Counted from the first letter of the stretch, positions 16,668 through 26,078 are shown. The stretch: 37,469 bases of DNA from Deltaproteobacteria bacterium (GCA_016875225.1 VGRW01000030.1:1-37469), one strand, 5' to 3'. The notes: generated by a model not told the origin, from the letters alone. Program-made: numbers and translations.

Positions 16668-17000
16668 TCAAACCTCTTCGCCAGCGTCCCCGTCGCCGAG
16701 CGAGATGAAGACGTCGTCGCCCTCGACGCGCACCGCGAAGCGGCGCAGATCCTCGGTCACGATTCCACCGCCGGCCGCGCCGGTCTTCACGTCGAAACGG
16801 CCGCCGTGCAAGGCGCACTCGAGCTCGTCGCCCTCCAAGTAGCCGTCGCTCAGGCACGCGTACGCGTGCGTGCAGACGTTCGATACCGCGTGGAACGAGC
16901 CCGCAAGGTTGCAGAGCGCGACGTCGATCCCCGAGACCCGCACGCTCTTGACCTCGCCCGGCGCGACCTCGCGCACGCTCGCGACCCGCTGCCACTTCAT
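16668..17000 (-). CDS. Rieske [2Fe-2S] ferredoxin-like protein
   Basis: A 110-residue soluble Rieske protein with C43-x-H45 (NVCTHAYACLSDG) and C62-x2-H65 (ECALHGGRFD), the standard cluster ligands. Such proteins serve as ferredoxins of aromatic-ring oxygenases or as NirD-like subunits. Here NirD is already fused to NirB elsewhere, so this is a separate electron carrier of unknown partner. It begins four bases after the tag stop, last in the PAP2-ABC1-tag run. Confidence 0.9.
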   Translation of the reverse strand: MKWQRVASVREVAPGEVKSVRVSGIDVALCNLAGSFHAVSNVCTHAYACLSDGYLEGDELECALHGGRFDVKTGAAGGGIVTEDLRRFAVRVEGDDVFISLGDGDAGEEV

Positions 17001-17004
17001 CGCG

Positions 17005-17568
17005 TCAGGCGAGCTCTGCGTGGCGCGGACAGCTGGTGAGATGGTCGTTCACCATGCCCACCGCCTGCATGTACGCGTAGCAGATGGTCGAGCCGGTGAA
17101 CTTGAAGCCGCGCGCGGAGAGATCCTTCGAGAGCGCGTCCGACTCCGCGGTGTGCGCCGGAACGTCGGCGATGCGTCGGAAGCGATTCACCCGCGGCCGT
17201 CCAGCGACGAAGTCCCAGAGGTACCGGTCGAAGCTGCCGCACTCGGAGACGACGTCCAGGAAGGCACGCGCATTCCCGATCGCCGCGTCGATCTTCTGGC
17301 GGTTGCGCACGATTCCCGGGTCGGCGAGGAGCTGCGCCCGTCGCTTCTCGGTGTAGCTTGCGACGAGCTCCGGATCGAAAGCGTCGAAGGCGCGCCGATA
17401 GCCCTCGCGCTTGCGCAGGATCGTGAGCCAGGAGAGGCCCGCCTGCGCGCCCTCCAGGATCAGCATCTCGAAGAGCCCGCGGTCGTCGTGGAGCGGCACG
17501 CCCCACTGCTCGTCGTGATAGGGGATGTAGAGCGGGTCCTTGTCGGCCCACGGGCAACGAGCGCTCAA
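17005..17568 (-). CDS. tag: DNA-3-methyladenine glycosylase I
   Basis: A 187-residue Tag protein that excises 3-methyladenine from alkylated DNA. The zinc-site residues Cys5, His18, His176 and Cys180 are all present (RCPW, YHDEQWG, NDHLTSC). The catalytic-pocket glutamate is Glu39 in LILEGAQAGLSW. The TTG at 17568 gives a TTGA overlap with the upstream kinase stop and places the zinc cysteine at its usual distance from the start; an upstream ATG at 17598 would overlap the kinase gene by 34 bases. Confidence 0.93.
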   Translation of the reverse strand: MSARCPWADKDPLYIPYHDEQWGVPLHDDRGLFEMLILEGAQAGLSWLTILRKREGYRRAFDAFDPELVASYTEKRRAQLLADPGIVRNRQKIDAAIGNARAFLDVVSECGSFDRYLWDFVAGRPRVNRFRRIADVPAHTAESDALSKDLSARGFKFTGSTICYAYMQAVGMVNDHLTSCPRHAELA

Positions 17569-18899
17569 GCAGCGAACTCCTCGAACACCGCGCGGCAATC
17601 GACGCGCGCTCCGATGTGCGCGAGGAGCAGGTAGGTTCCGGCGAGCTTCCGGTGCAGGAAGATCAGCTCCGTCGGCGGCGCGCGCAGACCCCGGCGCGTG
17701 TAGGCGTCGATTCCGATTTCGCGCACCTCGCGCGCGAGCTCGGAGCCCGCGAAGGAGTACGGCCCCGGGCGCCGCAGCGGCTCGGCGACGCGCTCACAGA
17801 GGCGATTGAAGGCCGAACGAGCCTCCGGCGCCTCGTCTCCGCGCAGGAGCCCGAGCGCGCTCGCAAGCTCCTCGACCCGCTCCGCATCGCGCGTGATCGT
17901 GGCGCGGATCAGCTCCGCGTAGCGCCCGGTGAAGTGCGCCGAGTAGCTGCGCACGGCGCCGAAGTCGAGCAGCGCCACTCGCTCGTGCTTCGGCTCGAAC
18001 AGGTAGTTCGCGAAGTTCGGGTCGGTCTGGACGAAGCGGAACTCGAAGAGCTCGCGGAAGACCAGCCGGAGCAGCTTCGCGCCCACCTCGTCGCGGCGGC
18101 TCTGCGGATGCTCGGGCGAGCGCAGGTCCTCGAGCGGTAGCCCGCGGACCCGGTCCGAGGCCAGCACGCTGCGCGTCGAGAGATCCGCGTGAACGCACGG
18201 GACCAGCACGGCCGGATCGTCGCCGACCAGGTTGCGGTACTGCGCCTGGCTCCGCGCCTCGCGCGCGTAGTCCGCCTCGCGGCGCAGCTCCTCCTTCAGC
18301 TCGGGAATCACCCGATCGAGGTCCAGGCCCGCAGGCACCAGCCGCAGGCCGCGCAGCACCAGCACCAGGTTGTCGACGTCGCCGTCGATGCTGCGCTCGA
18401 TCCCGGGGTACTGCAGCTTCAGCGCCAGGTCGCGGCCGTCGCCCGCGGTGGCCGCGTGTACCTGGCCGATCGAAGCCGCGGCCAGCGGCTCGAAGTCGAA
18501 CTCCGCGAAGCGGCTCTTCCAGCCGCGGCCGAACTCGCGCGCGAGAACCTGCCGGACCTGCGCCTCGGGCATGAAATGCGCGTGGCTCTGCAGCTGCGCG
18601 AGCGCCTCGCGAAGTCGAGGCGGCAGCATCCCCTCGCCTTGGAGCGAGAGCAGCTGGCCGAGCTTCATCGCCGCGCCGCGAAGATCCGCGAGCGTCTCGG
18701 AGATCCGCGCGGCGTTCGCGCTCGTCATGAGCAGCGAGCCGTCGCGCTCGCCCGCTCCCGTCGCGCGGCGCAGGAGCTCGAGGGCGGACTCGCCCGCGAT
18801 TCCCGCGACCAGCCCGGCCAGGCGTGCGATCCGCTCGGCGCGCCCGTCGGGGACGCGCGCGGTCCTCTGCTGCGCTCGCGACGTCGGACGCTCCTTCAT
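17565..18899 (-). CDS. ABC1/UbiB-family atypical kinase
   Basis: A 444-residue ABC1 (ADCK/COQ8/UbiB) protein. The family hallmark KxGQ is K79-L-G-Q82, the alanine-rich loop is AAASIGQVHAA (140-150), the nucleotide lysine is Lys161 (LALKLQYPG), and QTDPNFANYLF and LLDFGAVRS supply the metal-binding residues. Members support ubiquinone biosynthesis or lipid homeostasis through ATPase activity. UbiB proteins often end with two transmembrane helices; none is obvious here, so it looks more like a soluble ADCK-type member. It starts ten bases after the PAP2 gene, suggesting a lipid-related role. Confidence 0.9.
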   Translation of the reverse strand: MKERPTSRAQQRTARVPDGRAERIARLAGLVAGIAGESALELLRRATGAGERDGSLLMTSANAARISETLADLRGAAMKLGQLLSLQGEGMLPPRLREALAQLQSHAHFMPEAQVRQVLAREFGRGWKSRFAEFDFEPLAAASIGQVHAATAGDGRDLALKLQYPGIERSIDGDVDNLVLVLRGLRLVPAGLDLDRVIPELKEELRREADYAREARSQAQYRNLVGDDPAVLVPCVHADLSTRSVLASDRVRGLPLEDLRSPEHPQSRRDEVGAKLLRLVFRELFEFRFVQTDPNFANYLFEPKHERVALLDFGAVRSYSAHFTGRYAELIRATITRDAERVEELASALGLLRGDEAPEARSAFNRLCERVAEPLRRPGPYSFAGSELAREVREIGIDAYTRRGLRAPPTELIFLHRKLAGTYLLLAHIGARVDCRAVFEEFAA

Positions 18900-18909
18900 G
18901 CGCGCGAGT

Positions 18910-19638
18910 CTATCCGATCGCCCATGCCCACGGAGCGACCCCGGCGAGGTACGCGGCGTACAGACCCGAGTAGAACGCCGCGACGAGCGCGCCGAAGAGC
19001 AAGAGACCGACGGCCCCGAAGCTCTCCGCTTCGGCACTCGCAGCCGCGCGAGGCGCGACACATGCGCGATGCGCGAGTCCGCCGAGCAGCAGACCCGCGG
19101 CGACGTCGACCGCGTAGTGCTGCTTCGTCGTGCAGACGGATGCGGCGATGCAGGCGGTCCAGGCCAGCGCGGCCGCGCCCGACGGCCGGTCCACCCGCCA
19201 CGCCGCGAGCGCCGCGAGTAGCGCCAGAGCGAGGTGCAGCGACGGGAACAGGTTGAAGGGCGGGTCCAGGAAGTACAGCAGCTGCAGCAGCCAGCCCGCG
19301 AAGCCTGCATCGGCATACAGCCGCACATCCGGGCGCAGGCCAACCGAGGTGACGGGGAAGAGCAGGAAAGCGGCGAGCGCCAGCGCAATCACAAGCGCGT
19401 ACGCGAGCGCCACGCGGCGGAAAACGACCGGATCCCGCACCACGAAGATCGGCAGCAGACTCATCGGCAGGATCGACCAGTAGACGCCGACGGATTCGAG
19501 CAGGAACGGAATGGCGGCGTCGAGCGGAGTCCGGAGCGAGCGAGCGCCCTCGGGGTCGCTGGCGAGAAATCCGACCGCGAAGTAGCCGACGAGAAAATAC
19601 GCCAGAACCGAGCCCGTGAGCATCGCGCGCTCGCGCAT
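18910..19638 (-). CDS. PAP2-superfamily membrane phosphatase (Aur1/Ipt1-like)
   Basis: A 242-residue integral membrane protein with about six hydrophobic segments. The PAP2-type motifs are FPSLHLALALLAAL and KQHYAVDVAAGLLLGG, where the two histidines and the aspartate form the active site. The short first motif fits the inositolphosphotransferase-like (Aur1/Ipt1) branch of PAP2 proteins, which act on lipid phosphates. The ATG at 19638 is chosen; ATG 19623 in the same frame is possible. It leads the minus-strand run and diverges from the nitrate genes across a 162-base gap. Confidence 0.83.
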   Translation of the reverse strand: MRERAMLTGSVLAYFLVGYFAVGFLASDPEGARSLRTPLDAAIPFLLESVGVYWSILPMSLLPIFVVRDPVVFRRVALAYALVIALALAAFLLFPVTSVGLRPDVRLYADAGFAGWLLQLLYFLDPPFNLFPSLHLALALLAALAAWRVDRPSGAAALAWTACIAASVCTTKQHYAVDVAAGLLLGGLAHRACVAPRAAASAEAESFGAVGLLLFGALVAAFYSGLYAAYLAGVAPWAWAIG

Positions 19639-19693
19639 GGAGCGAGTGTCGCGCGCGATACCGCATCGGAGCAACCGACCGCTGCTCAGCTCG

Positions 19694-19710
19694 CGTGCAC
19701 TCGTTGCACG
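19694..19710. repeat. Inverted repeat in the PAP2/nasA divergent region
   Basis: CGTGCA-ctcgt-TGCACG has six-base arms. It lies about 90 bases before nasA and 56 before the PAP2 gene, so it could be an operator for either. No regulator is encoded nearby. Confidence 0.35.
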
Positions 19711-19770
19711 GTCTCGACGCAGATCCCCGAGACCGATCGAGCCGCTTCGCCGCGAGGCGCTCCATTTCGC

Positions 19771-19786
19771 CGGTACGGTGATTGCA
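19771..19786 (+). promoter_or_regulatory. Sigma-54-like -24/-12 element upstream of nasA
   Basis: CGGTACG-gtga-TTGCA matches the TGGCACG-N4-TTGCA consensus at 10 of 12 positions and keeps the invariant GG and GC ten bases apart. Sigma-54 control of nitrate assimilation is common in Proteobacteria. The implied start (about 19797) is only four bases before the ATG, which leaves no room for a leader, so the match may be chance. Confidence 0.3.
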
Positions 19787-19800
19787 CCGGGTCGAGACGA

Positions 19801-21936
19801 ATGGACGAACCGCTCGCGTCGGAGACATCGATCCGAACCGGCTGCCCCTATTGCGGGGTCGGCTGCGGCCTGTCCGTAAGCGTAGCGGGCGGGCGCGTGC
19901 TGAAGGTCCGGGGAGACCGCGAGCATCGCTCGAGCCGCGGCGAGGTCTGCATGAAGGCCGCGGCGTTGCCGCCAACCGTCGCACGCGAGGGTCGGGCCGA
20001 TCGCGCTCGAATTCGAACGCGCGCCTCGGGACGCTTCGCCGAGACGAGCGTCGCGACCGCGGTCGCGCGAGCCGCTGCCGAGCTGCGCCGCATCGTAAAC
20101 GCTCACGGTCCGGACGCGATCGCCTTCTACGGTTCGGGGCACCTCTCGACCGAGGACTACTACACGCTCGCGAAGCTCGTGAAGGGCTTCCTCGGCACTG
20201 ACAATCTCGACACGAACTCGCGGCTCTGCATGGCCAGCGCCGTCGCCGGGTACAAGCGCGCCTTCGGAGCGGACGCTCCACCGGGAAGCTACGCCGACAT
20301 CGACGAGGCGGAAGTCTTCCTGATCGTCGGCGCCAACCTCGCCGACTGCCACCCGGTGCTGTTCCGACGCGTAGCGAAGCGGCTCGACGCCGCACCCGAG
20401 ACCGTGCGCGTGATCGTCGTCGATCCCCGCAGGACCGAAACCTGCGACATCGCGCACTCGCACCTCTCGCTGCGCCCTGGAACCGATGTCGCGCTGCTGA
20501 ACGCGATGCTGCACATCGCGATTCGAGAAGGGCACGTCGACAAGCCGTTCCTCGAGCGGAGAACGGAGGGCTTCGCCGCGGTGCGCGATGCCGTCGAGAG
20601 CTGGACGCCGGAGGTCGCCGAGGAGCTCTGCGGCGTGCCTTCGGCCGCGATCGTCGACGCCGCGCGCACGTTCGCGCGCTCGCGCAAGGCCGTGGTGCTC
20701 TGGGCCATGGGAGCCAACCAGAGCTCGCACGGCACCGCGAAGAACGCCGCGATACTGAACCTGTGCCTGGCCACCGGGAACGTGGGCCGCCCCGGCTGCG
20801 GGCCACTCTCGCTCACGGGCCAGCCCAACGCCATGGGGGGGAGAGAGGTCGGCGCGCTCGCGGGCCTGCTGCCGGGTCACCGCAGCCTCAGCGATGCGAA
20901 TGATCGAAACACCGTCGCGAAGCACTGGAAGGTTCCCGTCGAGCGCTTGCCGGAACGGCCCGGCCGCACGGCCACGGAGATCTTCGCGGGCCTCGAGGAC
21001 GGCAGCGTTCGCGCCATCTGGATCCTGGCGACGAACCCAGCCGCGTCGCTTCCGGATCTCGAGCGCGCCCGTCGAGGTCTGCGCCGCGCCGAGCTCGTCG
21101 TCGTGCAAGACGCGTTCTTCCCGACCGACACGACCGACCTCGCGCACGTGGTGCTGCCGGCCGCCGCATGGGCCGAGAAAGACTGCGTGATGACGAACAG
21201 CGAGCGTGTCGTAACGCTCCACCGCAAGGCGGTCGAGCCGCCGGGCCACGCGCTGCCGGATTGGCGTTTGCTCGCGCTGCTCGCGCACGAGCTAGGCTTC
21301 GGGGCATCGTTCGCCTGGCCCAGCGCCGCCGAGATCTTCGACGAGTTCCGAACTCTGACGGCCGGAACCACCTGCGACCTCTCGGGCGTCACGCACGCGC
21401 GCCTCGCCTCCGGGCCCTTGCAGTGGCCCTGCCCGTCCGGGGAGCACCCTGGATCGGAACGGCGCTACGAGGTGCGCTTCGCCACCGCGAGCGGACGGGC
21501 CCGTCTCGAAGCAGTGCAGCCGCATCCGCCCGCCGAGCCGACCAGTCACGAGTTCCCGCTGGTGCTCACGACCGGCCGGCTGGGGCCGCACTGGCATACG
21601 CGCACGCGCACCCGCTGGTCGCGCAATCTCGAGAACCGGGCTCCGGAGCCAATCCTCGAGATGCACGCGAGCGACGCCCGACGCGTCGGAGTGGTCGACG
21701 GAGGCTTCGCCGAGATCCGGTCACGCCGAGGCGAGGTCGTAGCGCAGGTCCGAGTCACTTCGGAGATCTCGCCCGGAACGGTGTTCCTGCCGTTTCACTG
21801 GACCAGGCTAGACGGTCCCGAGAAGTCCGCGAACAACCTGACGCACGCGGCGCTGGATCCGATCTCGAAACAGCCGGAGCTCAAGCACTGCGCGGTGCGG
21901 GTACGCGCGCTCCGATCGCCGGAGGATGGAGCGTGA
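19801..21936 (+). CDS. nasA: Assimilatory nitrate reductase catalytic subunit
   Basis: A 711-residue molybdopterin (bis-MGD) oxidoreductase reducing nitrate to nitrite in the cytoplasm. The [4Fe-4S] ligands are Cys15, Cys18, Cys22 and Cys50 (CPYCGVGC, EVCMK). The likely molybdenum ligand is Cys143 in NSRLCMAS. GQPNAMGGREVG and HWHTRTRTRWS are standard for NasA/NarB. It lacks the extra C-terminal BFD-type [2Fe-2S] domain of the longer Klebsiella NasA and has the length of cyanobacterial NarB. No twin-arginine signal is present, supporting an assimilatory role. Its stop overlaps nirB as GTGA. Confidence 0.92.
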   Translation: MDEPLASETSIRTGCPYCGVGCGLSVSVAGGRVLKVRGDREHRSSRGEVCMKAAALPPTVAREGRADRARIRTRASGRFAETSVATAVARAAAELRRIVNAHGPDAIAFYGSGHLSTEDYYTLAKLVKGFLGTDNLDTNSRLCMASAVAGYKRAFGADAPPGSYADIDEAEVFLIVGANLADCHPVLFRRVAKRLDAAPETVRVIVVDPRRTETCDIAHSHLSLRPGTDVALLNAMLHIAIREGHVDKPFLERRTEGFAAVRDAVESWTPEVAEELCGVPSAAIVDAARTFARSRKAVVLWAMGANQSSHGTAKNAAILNLCLATGNVGRPGCGPLSLTGQPNAMGGREVGALAGLLPGHRSLSDANDRNTVAKHWKVPVERLPERPGRTATEIFAGLEDGSVRAIWILATNPAASLPDLERARRGLRRAELVVVQDAFFPTDTTDLAHVVLPAAAWAEKDCVMTNSERVVTLHRKAVEPPGHALPDWRLLALLAHELGFGASFAWPSAAEIFDEFRTLTAGTTCDLSGVTHARLASGPLQWPCPSGEHPGSERRYEVRFATASGRARLEAVQPHPPAEPTSHEFPLVLTTGRLGPHWHTRTRTRWSRNLENRAPEPILEMHASDARRVGVVDGGFAEIRSRRGEVVAQVRVTSEISPGTVFLPFHWTRLDGPEKSANNLTHAALDPISKQPELKHCAVRVRALRSPEDGA

Positions 21937-24755
21937 CGGAACGCCGACTCGTGATGGTCGGAAACGGCATGGCCGGACTCGCCTGCCTCGACGCGATCCT
22001 GCAGCGCGACCCGTCGTGGAAAACGACCGTGTTCGGAGACGAGCCGCACCTCGGTTACAACCGGATTCTCCTCTCGACGCTGCTCGCCGGTGAATGCAGC
22101 CTGGAGGAGACGATCACGCACGACGCGTCGTGGTACGCGCAGCGCGAGGTCACGCCACGCACCGGCGTTCGCGTAGTGTCCGTCGACCGCGAACGCCGTC
22201 TCGTGCGCGACGACTCTGGTGCGGAGACGGCCTACGACCGGCTGCTGCTCGCGACCGGATCGGAGGCGACGGTTCCGCCGATCGCCGGCGTGCGGCGCGC
22301 GGGGGTGCACGTATTCCGCACGCTCGAGGACACCAGCTCGATTCTAGCCGAGGCACGCCGCGCGAGACGCGCAGTCGTGATCGGGGGCGGTCTGCTCGGC
22401 CTCGAGGCAGCGCGTGGCCTCGCCAAGGCCAAGGTCGAAGTCTGCGTCGTCCACCTGATGCCGTGGCTGATGGAGCAGCAGCTCGACGCCGCTGCCGGAG
22501 CTCTGCTTCGCGACGCGATGCAGCGTCTGGGCGTGCGGGTGCTGCTCGAACGCAAGACGCTCCGGATCGAGGGCGAGGGCGAGCGCGGTCGAGTCGCGCG
22601 CGTCGTGCTCGAGGGCGACGAGACGCTCGATGCAGATCTTGTCGTAATCGCAACCGGAATCCGACCGCGTGTCGAGCTCGCGCGTGACGCCGGTCTCGAA
22701 GTGAAGCGCGGAATCGTCGTGGACGACTTCCTGCGCAGCAGCGACCCCGCGATCTTCGCCGTGGGTGAGTGCGTCGAACACCGCAGTCGCTGCTACGGCC
22801 TCGTCGCGCCGCTCTACGAGCAGGGCGTCTGCCTCGCGCACGCCCTGAACGGCGACGAATCGAAGCCCTATCAGGGTTCGCTCGTCCACGCGAAGCTCAA
22901 GGTCGCCGGAGTGAACCTGCTCTCCGTCGGGCGATTCACTCCGTCTCCGGAGGCGCGCGCGAGCGAGGCGCTGCGGGTCGAGGACAGCGGGGCCGGCCTG
23001 TACCGAAAGGTGCTGATCGAAGACGGCGCGGTGGTCGGGGCGATCCTGATGGGTCAGATCGAAGATGGCCCGAGACTCGTGAACCTGGTCGCGAAGGGCG
23101 TGCCGGTTCGCGACGAGACGGAACGCCGGTCGCTCCTGCTCGGCTCGCTGGCCGCGGGCGCGGCCACCGCCGCGGCCGAAGCGGACGAAGCGACGGCCGC
23201 GGCCGAGCTGGCCTCGGGCGACATCGTATGTGGATGCATGGGAGTGACCAAGGGCTCGATCGTCGCCGCGATCGAAGCCGGGGCCACCACGCTCGTCGAG
23301 ATCCGGCGCGCGACTCGCGCTTCAACCTCGTGTGGAAGCTGCGCGGGAACCTGTCAGGCGCTGATCCGCGTGGTCACGGGCGGCGCCTGTGGCCCGACCG
23401 GTCCGAAGCTTCTCTGTGAGTGCGTGCCTCACACGAAGGAGGATCTACGACGCGGCCTGCGCAACCAGAATCTGCGCAGCGTCTCCGAAGTGCTTCGCGT
23501 CTACGGCAACGACGCGGGCTGCGCCACCTGCCGGCCCGCGCTCTCGTTCCTGGTGGACGAGGTCTGGCAGGGCGGACACACGGAGGAGCGCGCGAGCCGC
23601 TTCGTGAACGACCGGGTGCACGCGAACATCCAGAAGGACGGCCGGTTCTCGGTCGTGCCGCGAATTCGCGGCGGGATCACCTCGGCCGCCGAGCTGCGCA
23701 AGATCGCCGATGTCGCGGAGAAGTACGCGGTGCCGATGGTGAAGATCACCGGCGGACAGCGGCTCGACCTGCTCGGAGTGCGCAAGCAGGACTTGCCATC
23801 GATCTGGCGCGATCTGGGCCTGCCGAGCGGCCACGCCTACGCGAAAGCGGTTCGCACGGTGAAGACCTGCGTCGGCACCGAGTTCTGCCGCTTCGGAGTG
23901 GGCGACTCCACGCGCCTCGGAGTACGCCTCGAGGAGAGCACCGAGCGGCTCCACACGCCCCACAAGGTGAAGCTGGGTGTCACCGGATGTCCGCGAAACT
24001 GCGCGGAGGTCACCGTGAAGGACATCGGAGTGATGGCGATCCAGGGCGGCTGGGAAGTGTACGTGGGGGGCGCCGCGGGCATGCGCGTTCGCAAGGCCGA
24101 CCTGCTCGTGCGCGTCGAGCACGAGGTCGGAGCGCTCGAGGCGACTCACTTGTTCCTTCAGTACTACCGCGAGAACGCGGAGTATCTCGAACGAACCTAC
24201 GACTTCGTCGAACGGCTTGGAATCAGCCGGATCCGCTCAGAGACGGTCGACGCTCCCGGGGAGGTGCGCGCCGCCCTGCTCGAGCGCTTCCAGCGCTCCC
24301 GGGCGATCGCGATCGAGCCGTGGTCGAGCGAGGGAGAACGACCCGCGACCTCCCACCAGTTCGAGGAGCTTCCGGCCGTCGCGCCTCCCAGCCAACGTGG
24401 CTTCGTCAGGGTCGCGGCGCTCGACGAGCTGCCGCTCGGCGAAGGTCGCGCCGTGCGCGTCGGCCGGCGCGAGATCGCCGTATTCCGCAGCGGCCCGCGG
24501 GAGGTGCACGCGACGCACGCGCGCTGTCCTCACGCAAACGGTCCGCTCGCCGACGGAATCCTCGCGGGCCGGCAGGTCACCTGCCCGCTGCACGGCTGGA
24601 AGATCGACGTCGAGGACGGCTCGGCGGCCTCACCCGCCGGAAACTGCGACGCGGTCCCGACCTACCCGGTCGAGCTTCGCGGAGACGAGGTCTGGATCGA
24701 GGTGCCGGCGGGCCCGCGCGCGAGTACCGCCAGCGGACGTCCGGACGGAGGCTGA
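21933..24755 (+). CDS. nirB: NAD(P)H nitrite reductase, fused large and small subunits (NirB-NirD)
   Basis: A 940-residue assimilatory nitrite reductase turning nitrite into ammonium. In order it has: an FAD/NAD(P)H domain (MVGNGMAG at the N-terminus, VVIGGGLLGLEAARGL near 148); two BFD-type [2Fe-2S] regions (CGCMG from about 432 with CGSC near 467, then CEC near 495 with CATC near 530); and a sirohaem/[4Fe-4S] domain with C646-x5-C652 (CVGTEFC) and C686-x3-C690 (GCPRNC). It ends in a Rieske domain with C865-x-H867 and C884-x2-H887. The last part is equivalent to a separate NirD. The GTG at 21933 follows GGAGG at the right distance. Confidence 0.93.
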   Translation: MTERRLVMVGNGMAGLACLDAILQRDPSWKTTVFGDEPHLGYNRILLSTLLAGECSLEETITHDASWYAQREVTPRTGVRVVSVDRERRLVRDDSGAETAYDRLLLATGSEATVPPIAGVRRAGVHVFRTLEDTSSILAEARRARRAVVIGGGLLGLEAARGLAKAKVEVCVVHLMPWLMEQQLDAAAGALLRDAMQRLGVRVLLERKTLRIEGEGERGRVARVVLEGDETLDADLVVIATGIRPRVELARDAGLEVKRGIVVDDFLRSSDPAIFAVGECVEHRSRCYGLVAPLYEQGVCLAHALNGDESKPYQGSLVHAKLKVAGVNLLSVGRFTPSPEARASEALRVEDSGAGLYRKVLIEDGAVVGAILMGQIEDGPRLVNLVAKGVPVRDETERRSLLLGSLAAGAATAAAEADEATAAAELASGDIVCGCMGVTKGSIVAAIEAGATTLVEIRRATRASTSCGSCAGTCQALIRVVTGGACGPTGPKLLCECVPHTKEDLRRGLRNQNLRSVSEVLRVYGNDAGCATCRPALSFLVDEVWQGGHTEERASRFVNDRVHANIQKDGRFSVVPRIRGGITSAAELRKIADVAEKYAVPMVKITGGQRLDLLGVRKQDLPSIWRDLGLPSGHAYAKAVRTVKTCVGTEFCRFGVGDSTRLGVRLEESTERLHTPHKVKLGVTGCPRNCAEVTVKDIGVMAIQGGWEVYVGGAAGMRVRKADLLVRVEHEVGALEATHLFLQYYRENAEYLERTYDFVERLGISRIRSETVDAPGEVRAALLERFQRSRAIAIEPWSSEGERPATSHQFEELPAVAPPSQRGFVRVAALDELPLGEGRAVRVGRREIAVFRSGPREVHATHARCPHANGPLADGILAGRQVTCPLHGWKIDVEDGSAASPAGNCDAVPTYPVELRGDEVWIEVPAGPRASTASGRPDGG

Positions 24756-24756
24756 G

Positions 24757-26064
24757 ATGGAATCGGGAGACCGAGCCACGCGCATCGAGCTCGCGAACTT
24801 CTCGAGCCCGCCGATGCGGGCGTTCCACATGAGCTGGCTTGCGTTCTTCACTTCGTTCGTCGGGTGGTTCGCGGTGGCGCCGCTCATGCCGCTGATACGA
24901 GGGGATCTGGGCTTGAGCCGGCAGCAGATCGGAACCAGCGTGATCGCCTCGGTCGCGCTGACCTTCTTGGCACGGCTTCTGGCCGGTCGGCTGCTCGATC
25001 GCTTCGGGCCGCGGCGCATCTACTCGGCGCTGCTCGTGCTGGGCTCCGTGCCGGTGATGGCGATCGGACTCGCGCGGAGCTACGAGAGCTTCCTGCTGCT
25101 CCGCATGGCGATCGGCGCGATCGGCGCCTCGTTCGTCGTCACGCAGTACCACACCTCGCTGATGTTCGCGCCGAACGTCGTGGGAACGGCGAACGCAACT
25201 GCGGCGGGCTGGGGAAATCTCGGTGGGGGCGCAGCGCAGCTGCTGATGCCGCTCGCTCTCGGACTGCTCGTGAGCGCCGGCGTCGAATCGGCACTGGGCT
25301 GGAGGCTGGCAATGATCGCGCCCGGCGTCGCCATGCTCGTGATGGGAGTCCTGTACGCCCGCGGCGTGCAGGACACGCCGCAGGGGAACTTCGAGGATCT
25401 GCAGGCCGGCCGATCTCGCGGGGCACCGGGCGGCAGCTTCTCGAGCGCCGCTCGCGATCCTCGTGTCTGGGCGCTGTTCGTCGCTTACGGCGCGTGCTTC
25501 GGTCTCGAGCTCACGCTCGACAACGTGGCCGCGCTGTACTTCTTCGACCGCTTCGAGCTCGATCTGACCCAAGCCGGCGCGGTCGCAGCCGGCTTCGGCG
25601 CCATGAACCTGTTCGCGCGCCCGCTCGGCGGCTGGCTCTCGGATCGAGTCGGAAGCTCGCGGGGCGTAACCGGGCGCGCGACCCTGCTGGGCCTGCTGCT
25701 GCTCTTCGAGGGCTTCGCGCTGCTCGCGTTCTCGCGCGCGAATGCGCTCTGGCTTGCGATTCCCGCCCTGCTCGTCGTCGGACTCTTCGTGAAGATGTCG
25801 AACGGAGCGACCTACGGGGTGGTTCCGTTCCTGAATCGGCGCGCGCTCGGCTCGGTGACGGGAATCGTGGGCGCGGGCGGGAACGCCGGCGCGGTCGCCG
25901 CGGGATTTCTCTTCCGCGACGAGTCGCTCGCGACGCAGGACGCCTTCCTGGTGCTGGGCGCGATCGTGACCTTCGTCTCCGCGTTCGCGTTCCTGCTGAG
26001 CCTCTGGGTCGAGGATCGCTCGGGCGTCGAGGCGCCAGCGCTCGGTAGCGAGCTGTCGACCTGA
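24757..26064 (+). CDS. NarK/NasA-type nitrate/nitrite MFS transporter
   Basis: A 435-residue, 12-helix nitrate/nitrite porter. The two nitrate signatures appear as AAGWGNLGGGAAQ (149-161) and GIVGAGGNAGAVAAGF (369-384). The loop LLAGRLLDRFGPRRI after helix 2 is the common MFS motif. It lies one base after the nirB stop, completing a unit of reduction and import. In this context it should import nitrate for assimilation rather than export nitrite. Confidence 0.93.
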   Translation: MESGDRATRIELANFSSPPMRAFHMSWLAFFTSFVGWFAVAPLMPLIRGDLGLSRQQIGTSVIASVALTFLARLLAGRLLDRFGPRRIYSALLVLGSVPVMAIGLARSYESFLLLRMAIGAIGASFVVTQYHTSLMFAPNVVGTANATAAGWGNLGGGAAQLLMPLALGLLVSAGVESALGWRLAMIAPGVAMLVMGVLYARGVQDTPQGNFEDLQAGRSRGAPGGSFSSAARDPRVWALFVAYGACFGLELTLDNVAALYFFDRFELDLTQAGAVAAGFGAMNLFARPLGGWLSDRVGSSRGVTGRATLLGLLLLFEGFALLAFSRANALWLAIPALLVVGLFVKMSNGATYGVVPFLNRRALGSVTGIVGAGGNAGAVAAGFLFRDESLATQDAFLVLGAIVTFVSAFAFLLSLWVEDRSGVEAPALGSELST

Positions 26065-26078
26065 GCGCGACGGACGCG

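Noticed and set aside
19234-19800. In-frame upstream extension of nasA by 189 codons
   Set aside because: The extension is charged filler antisense to the PAP2 gene, and the nitrate reductase cysteine motif sits at the normal distance from ATG 19801.
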